Below, one piece after another: positions 39,129 to 42,173 of a DNA stretch of 42,173 bases. The notes beneath the pieces were generated by a model. That model was not told the origin of the DNA. It did no database searches and was given only the letters and a program-made list of their open reading frames with translations. Made by a program: the position numbers and the translations under genes. Source of the DNA: an uncultured Lacibacter sp. (GTDB taxonomy: Bacteria; Bacteroidota; Bacteroidia; Chitinophagales; Chitinophagaceae); the NCBI RefSeq assembly GCF_946479605.1, contig NZ_CAMLGT010000005.1, forward strand, positions 1 to 42,173. Direction: 5' to 3'. Every line of letters starts with the position of its first letter. Within the stretch, counting starts at the first letter, position 1.

Positions 39129-41057
39129 ATGAAAAAACTACTTCTATTTACTGCTTTCTGGATCACTACCGCTCATGCGCAGGTGTTTATGAATAAAGAC
39201 AGCTTGTTGAAATTACTGCCTGCTGCAAAAGAAGATAAGGAGGCGGTTGACCTTTACATCAATCTTGGTCAGCAATATGAGAACAGTACACCTGAGCTTG
39301 CAAAATTCTATTATAATAAAGCAAGCGATCTAAGTAAAAAGATCAAGTTCCCTGAAGGAGAAGCACGATCAATTTTTAACTATACCTATGTGTTAAACCT
39401 GCAGAGCCGTTTCGATTCAAGTTTGCAATTAAATCTTCAATCAGTTGCCATCGCAAAAAAATTAAATGATCCTGTACTGCTGGGCAAAGCCCTTTTTAAT
39501 ACAGGAACATCGTACCGTTTGCTTTCTCAATACGAAAATGCAGCAACGTATTATGAAGAGGGGAAAAAAGTATTTGCCGGAAACAACGACAGTTTAATGG
39601 AAGCAAAAGGATACGACATTTTACAACTCCTGTATTATGATCTGCGCAACTATGATCGTTCTATTGCTTATGGTGAGGCTGCTGTGAAATACCTTCGAAC
39701 AACTGATGACTCGATATGGCTCGGCAATGCACTTAATAATCTTGGCATGAGTTATTCAAAGCGAAAAAACTATGCAAAGGCAGAAAGCACCTGGCAGGAA
39801 GCATATACCATCGCTAAAAATATTGGTCATGTTGAGATGCAGGCTGCGCAAATGCTCAATCTTGGCGATTTAAGTTATAACAGGGGCCAATATGATCAAC
39901 TGAAATATTATTATGATAAAGCGCTTGAACTCTCGAAGGACATGGATAGTAAAGAAACCATCGCAATCAGTTACCGGGGCTTAGCTATTTACTATTTTTA
40001 TCAAAAGGACTTTCAGCAGGCAAAAACAATGGCGTTAAAGGCGCTTGATATTGCAGGTGAGGAAAAATTATTACAGGAAAAGGCGAAGATACTGGATATG
40101 CTTGCCCAGATCCATTTTGCAATGCAGGATCTTACTACCGGCCGGCAATATGCGTTGCAGTCGGAAATGATCCTCGACAGCATCAGTAACACGAACATTC
40201 AAAAGAATATTATTGACATCGAAAAAAAATATGAATCTGAAAGAAAAGATAACCAGATCAAACTTCAACGATCTGAACTCAAACAAAAAAACACCATTAA
40301 CTACTTGTTGATTGGAAGTGCAGTTACATTTTTGTTGATCTCGTTGTTATCCTACCGCAACTACAGGCAAAAACAAAATATTCAACAGCAACGCATCAAT
40401 GAACTTGAAACCGAAAAACAATTGGCCGCCACCGAAGCCGTATTAAAAGGTGAAGAACAGGAACGCACACGTTTGGCAAAAGATCTTCATGACGGACTAG
40501 GCGGCATGCTATCGGGCATAAAATATACACTTAACAATATGAAAGGGAACCTGATCATGACAGAAGAAAACGCACAGGCGTTTGGCCGTAGCATTGATAT
40601 GCTCGACAGCAGTATTCGTGAAATGCGCAGGGTTGCACATAATATGATGCCCGAAGCATTGGTAAAATTTGGACTTGATACTGCTTTAAGAGATTTTTGT
40701 AACGATATTAATAAGAGTGGGGCTTTGCAGGTACAATATCAATCAATAGGTTTAGAAGGAATAGAAATTGAGCAGACAAAAAGTGTCACCATCTATCGAA
40801 TTGTGCAGGAACTATTAAATAATACCATGAAACATGCATCGGCAAAAAATGCACTGGTGCAGTTGAGTTATAACGATGCTAACTTAACCATAACGGTTGA
40901 AGATGATGGAAAAGGATTTGATGCTGCGGTGTTAAAACAATCGAAAGGTATCGGCTGGAGCAATATTCAAAACCGTGTTGAATTTTTAAAAGGCAAATGG
41001 GATGTAGATTCACAGCCCGGCAAAGGAACTTCTGTTAATATTGAAATGACGGCATAA
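39129..41057 (+). CDS. TPR-containing sensor histidine kinase (HisKA_3/NarX type)
   Basis: This 642-residue sensor has a signal peptide (MKKLLLFTAFWITTAHA), about seven periplasmic TPR units (for example SLMEAKGYDILQLLYYDLRN and WLGNALNNLGMSYSKRKNYA), a coiled coil, and one membrane helix (about 392-410, LLIGSAVTFLLISLLSY). The dimerisation domain EEQERTRLAKDLHDGLGGML has the phosphorylated His454. The ATPase domain has the N box LLNNTMKHA and the G boxes EDDGKGFD and SKGIGWSNIQNRV. The periplasmic TPRs suggest it senses protein or peptide partners. It is 8 nt upstream of its response regulator. Confidence 0.92.
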   Translation: MKKLLLFTAFWITTAHAQVFMNKDSLLKLLPAAKEDKEAVDLYINLGQQYENSTPELAKFYYNKASDLSKKIKFPEGEARSIFNYTYVLNLQSRFDSSLQLNLQSVAIAKKLNDPVLLGKALFNTGTSYRLLSQYENAATYYEEGKKVFAGNNDSLMEAKGYDILQLLYYDLRNYDRSIAYGEAAVKYLRTTDDSIWLGNALNNLGMSYSKRKNYAKAESTWQEAYTIAKNIGHVEMQAAQMLNLGDLSYNRGQYDQLKYYYDKALELSKDMDSKETIAISYRGLAIYYFYQKDFQQAKTMALKALDIAGEEKLLQEKAKILDMLAQIHFAMQDLTTGRQYALQSEMILDSISNTNIQKNIIDIEKKYESERKDNQIKLQRSELKQKNTINYLLIGSAVTFLLISLLSYRNYRQKQNIQQQRINELETEKQLAATEAVLKGEEQERTRLAKDLHDGLGGMLSGIKYTLNNMKGNLIMTEENAQAFGRSIDMLDSSIREMRRVAHNMMPEALVKFGLDTALRDFCNDINKSGALQVQYQSIGLEGIEIEQTKSVTIYRIVQELLNNTMKHASAKNALVQLSYNDANLTITVEDDGKGFDAAVLKQSKGIGWSNIQNRVEFLKGKWDVDSQPGKGTSVNIEMTA

Positions 41058-41065
41058 AACAATTT

Positions 41066-41689
41066 ATGAGCCTGGCAACAAATGTATTTATAGTGGATGA
41101 TCATTACATGGTGATCGAAGGTATCCGTTCGCTTTTACAACATGAAAAGGGAATTGAATGGATGGGCCACGCTATGACCGCTGAAAGCTGCGTTTCGTTT
41201 TTGAACAATCGCCAGCCCGATGTTATTTTCATGGATATTAATCTTCCCGATAAAAGCGGCATTGATCTCTGCAAAGAAGTCAATCAGAAATATCCATCCA
41301 TCGCCATCATTGGTTTAAGCACATTCAACCAGCAAAGCTTCATCAGTAAAATGATGGAAAATGGTGCGTCGGGTTATGTGTTGAAAAATGCCACAAAAGA
41401 AGAACTTCTTTTTGCTATTCAAACAGTCATTCGTGGGCGAACATACTTGAGTCATGAAGCAGCGATGATCACTGAAAAAAAAGAGAACGATGATCTTCCA
41501 ATTCTTACCCGGCGTGAGAAAGAAGTACTGGAACTGATTGCTGATGGGATGACTACCCAGGAAATTGCTGATAAACTTTTTGTAAGTGCTGCCACTGTTG
41601 AAACACACCGCAAGAACCTGCTGTTAAAACTCGAAGCAAAAAATGTGGCAGCTATGGTAAAGATCGCCGCAAAGATGAACTTGATCTGA
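41066..41689 (+). CDS. LuxR/NarL-family response regulator
   Basis: This 207-residue regulator pairs with the upstream kinase. The receiver domain has VDDHYMVIEG with the acidic pocket, the phosphoacceptor Asp57 in FMDINLPDKSG, the conserved Thr/Ser position in LSTFN, and the Lys in VLKNATKEEL. The C-terminal helix-turn-helix (about 147-207) has LTRREKEVLELIADGMTTQE and VSAATVETHRKNLLLKLEAK. Its targets are not known; the divergent secreted cassette is the nearest candidate. Confidence 0.94.
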   Translation: MSLATNVFIVDDHYMVIEGIRSLLQHEKGIEWMGHAMTAESCVSFLNNRQPDVIFMDINLPDKSGIDLCKEVNQKYPSIAIIGLSTFNQQSFISKMMENGASGYVLKNATKEELLFAIQTVIRGRTYLSHEAAMITEKKENDDLPILTRREKEVLELIADGMTTQEIADKLFVSAATVETHRKNLLLKLEAKNVAAMVKIAAKMNLI

Positions 41690-41812
41690 CCAACTTCAAC
41701 AGTTCATTCCCCATTCCCACGGTTTATTCCACAACTTTTGTTGATTCCAAGAGCAACAAAAATTCCCGCTGAAAATTCTTAACTTACTACTCAATTTTTA
41801 ATTCAATTAAGT

Positions 41813-42173
41813 ATGCGTAAACCAGCTTATCTGATTTTTACCGCACTTGCGGTTCTTGTTGGCAGCCTTGTAATATACAAGTTTACAAAAACTCAAAATC
41901 ATCATAAACCGTTAACAACCCTTTCAATTGAACGTGAAGAAAAAGAAGAAGGTGGTTATAAACGCAGACTTTATGAATGGAAGATGCTCCGTGATCCCCG
42001 AACAGGAGAAATTCCGAAAGATATAAGGATGCGGGAAGCTAAACTTCTTTCTTCGATTGTTAGCAGACAAAGAGCAGCAAACTTCCGCCAACTGATCAAT
42101 AACACATACATTGCTGCAGGGCCTTCTCAACATGGTGGCCGTACAAGAGCTTTGGCATACGACATCAGAAACA
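41813..42173 (+). CDS. Partial BNR/sortilin-like repeat protein, cut by window end
   Basis: An open frame begins at the ATG at 41813 and runs off the window, so only about 120 residues are seen. The N terminus is a membrane or signal segment (AYLIFTALAVLVGSLVIYKF). A charged stretch with RRLYEWKMLRDPRTGEIP follows, then YIAAGPSQHGGRTRALAYDI. The GPxxxGGRTRAL pattern is typical of the first blade of Bacteroidota BNR/VPS10-like repeat proteins, which are often type IX secretion substrates. The type IX signal, if any, would be outside the window. Confidence 0.7.
   Translation, partial: MRKPAYLIFTALAVLVGSLVIYKFTKTQNHHKPLTTLSIEREEKEEGGYKRRLYEWKMLRDPRTGEIPKDIRMREAKLLSSIVSRQRAANFRQLINNTYIAAGPSQHGGRTRALAYDIRN

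Overview
This 42 kb window looks like chromosome from a Bacteroidota bacterium, most likely a Chitinophagaceae-like member. The reasons are the TonB proteins with the N-terminal RNKxYGAY motif, an ExbB-ExbD-ExbD-TonB cluster, a complex I operon with separate nuoC and nuoD and a short NuoG, several TAnnTTTG-type (Bacteroidota sigma) promoters, and many secreted TPR and beta-propeller proteins. The family-level placement is inference.

Layout. (1) 357-5459, minus: a proton-motive-force energising cluster (exbB, exbD, exbD, tonB), a strong terminator, a third exbD, then the tRNA-modification GTPase gene mnmE. (2) 5758-9675: a secreted zinc metalloprotease on plus, convergent with a MacB/FtsX-type ABC permease on minus; a perfect hairpin terminator lies between them. 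(3) 9816-24059, minus: a complete 14-subunit complex I operon (nuoA-B-C-D-E, two inserted genes, then nuoF-G-H-I-J-K-L-M-N). The inserted genes encode a 68-residue membrane protein and a VOC/PhnB-like protein. (4) 24186-27999, minus: a second tonB, a small membrane protein, a PstS-like lipoprotein and a TPR protein, which together look like the other half of the cluster in (1). (5) 28288-30412, plus: a low-molecular-weight phosphotyrosine phosphatase, hisS, and tRNA-Ser(GCT) with its own promoter and terminator. (6) 30454-38967, minus: six closely spaced genes whose products all carry signal peptides or lipoboxes (Hcp-like protein, leucine-rich-repeat-like protein, TPR protein, unknown protein, propeller protein, small lipoprotein). 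(7) 39129-41689, plus: a TPR histidine kinase and a LuxR-type response regulator, divergent from the cassette in (6), then the start of a BNR/sortilin-like repeat protein cut by the window edge.

How the genes work together. Complex I generates proton motive force, and the Exb/Ton modules on both sides spend it at the outer membrane. The right-hand cassette and the divergent two-component system may form one envelope-associated unit. Its first gene encodes a protein that resembles the T6SS tube protein Hcp but has a Sec signal peptide; this is the best candidate here for something undescribed. A second unusual signal is in the spacers of the nuo operon: at least four contain short repeated words arranged as inverted arms around a small centre, with different words in different spacers. 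Several start codons were moved to internal ATG codons where the longest frame begins at an unlikely GTG or TTG or lacks a plausible signal peptide.
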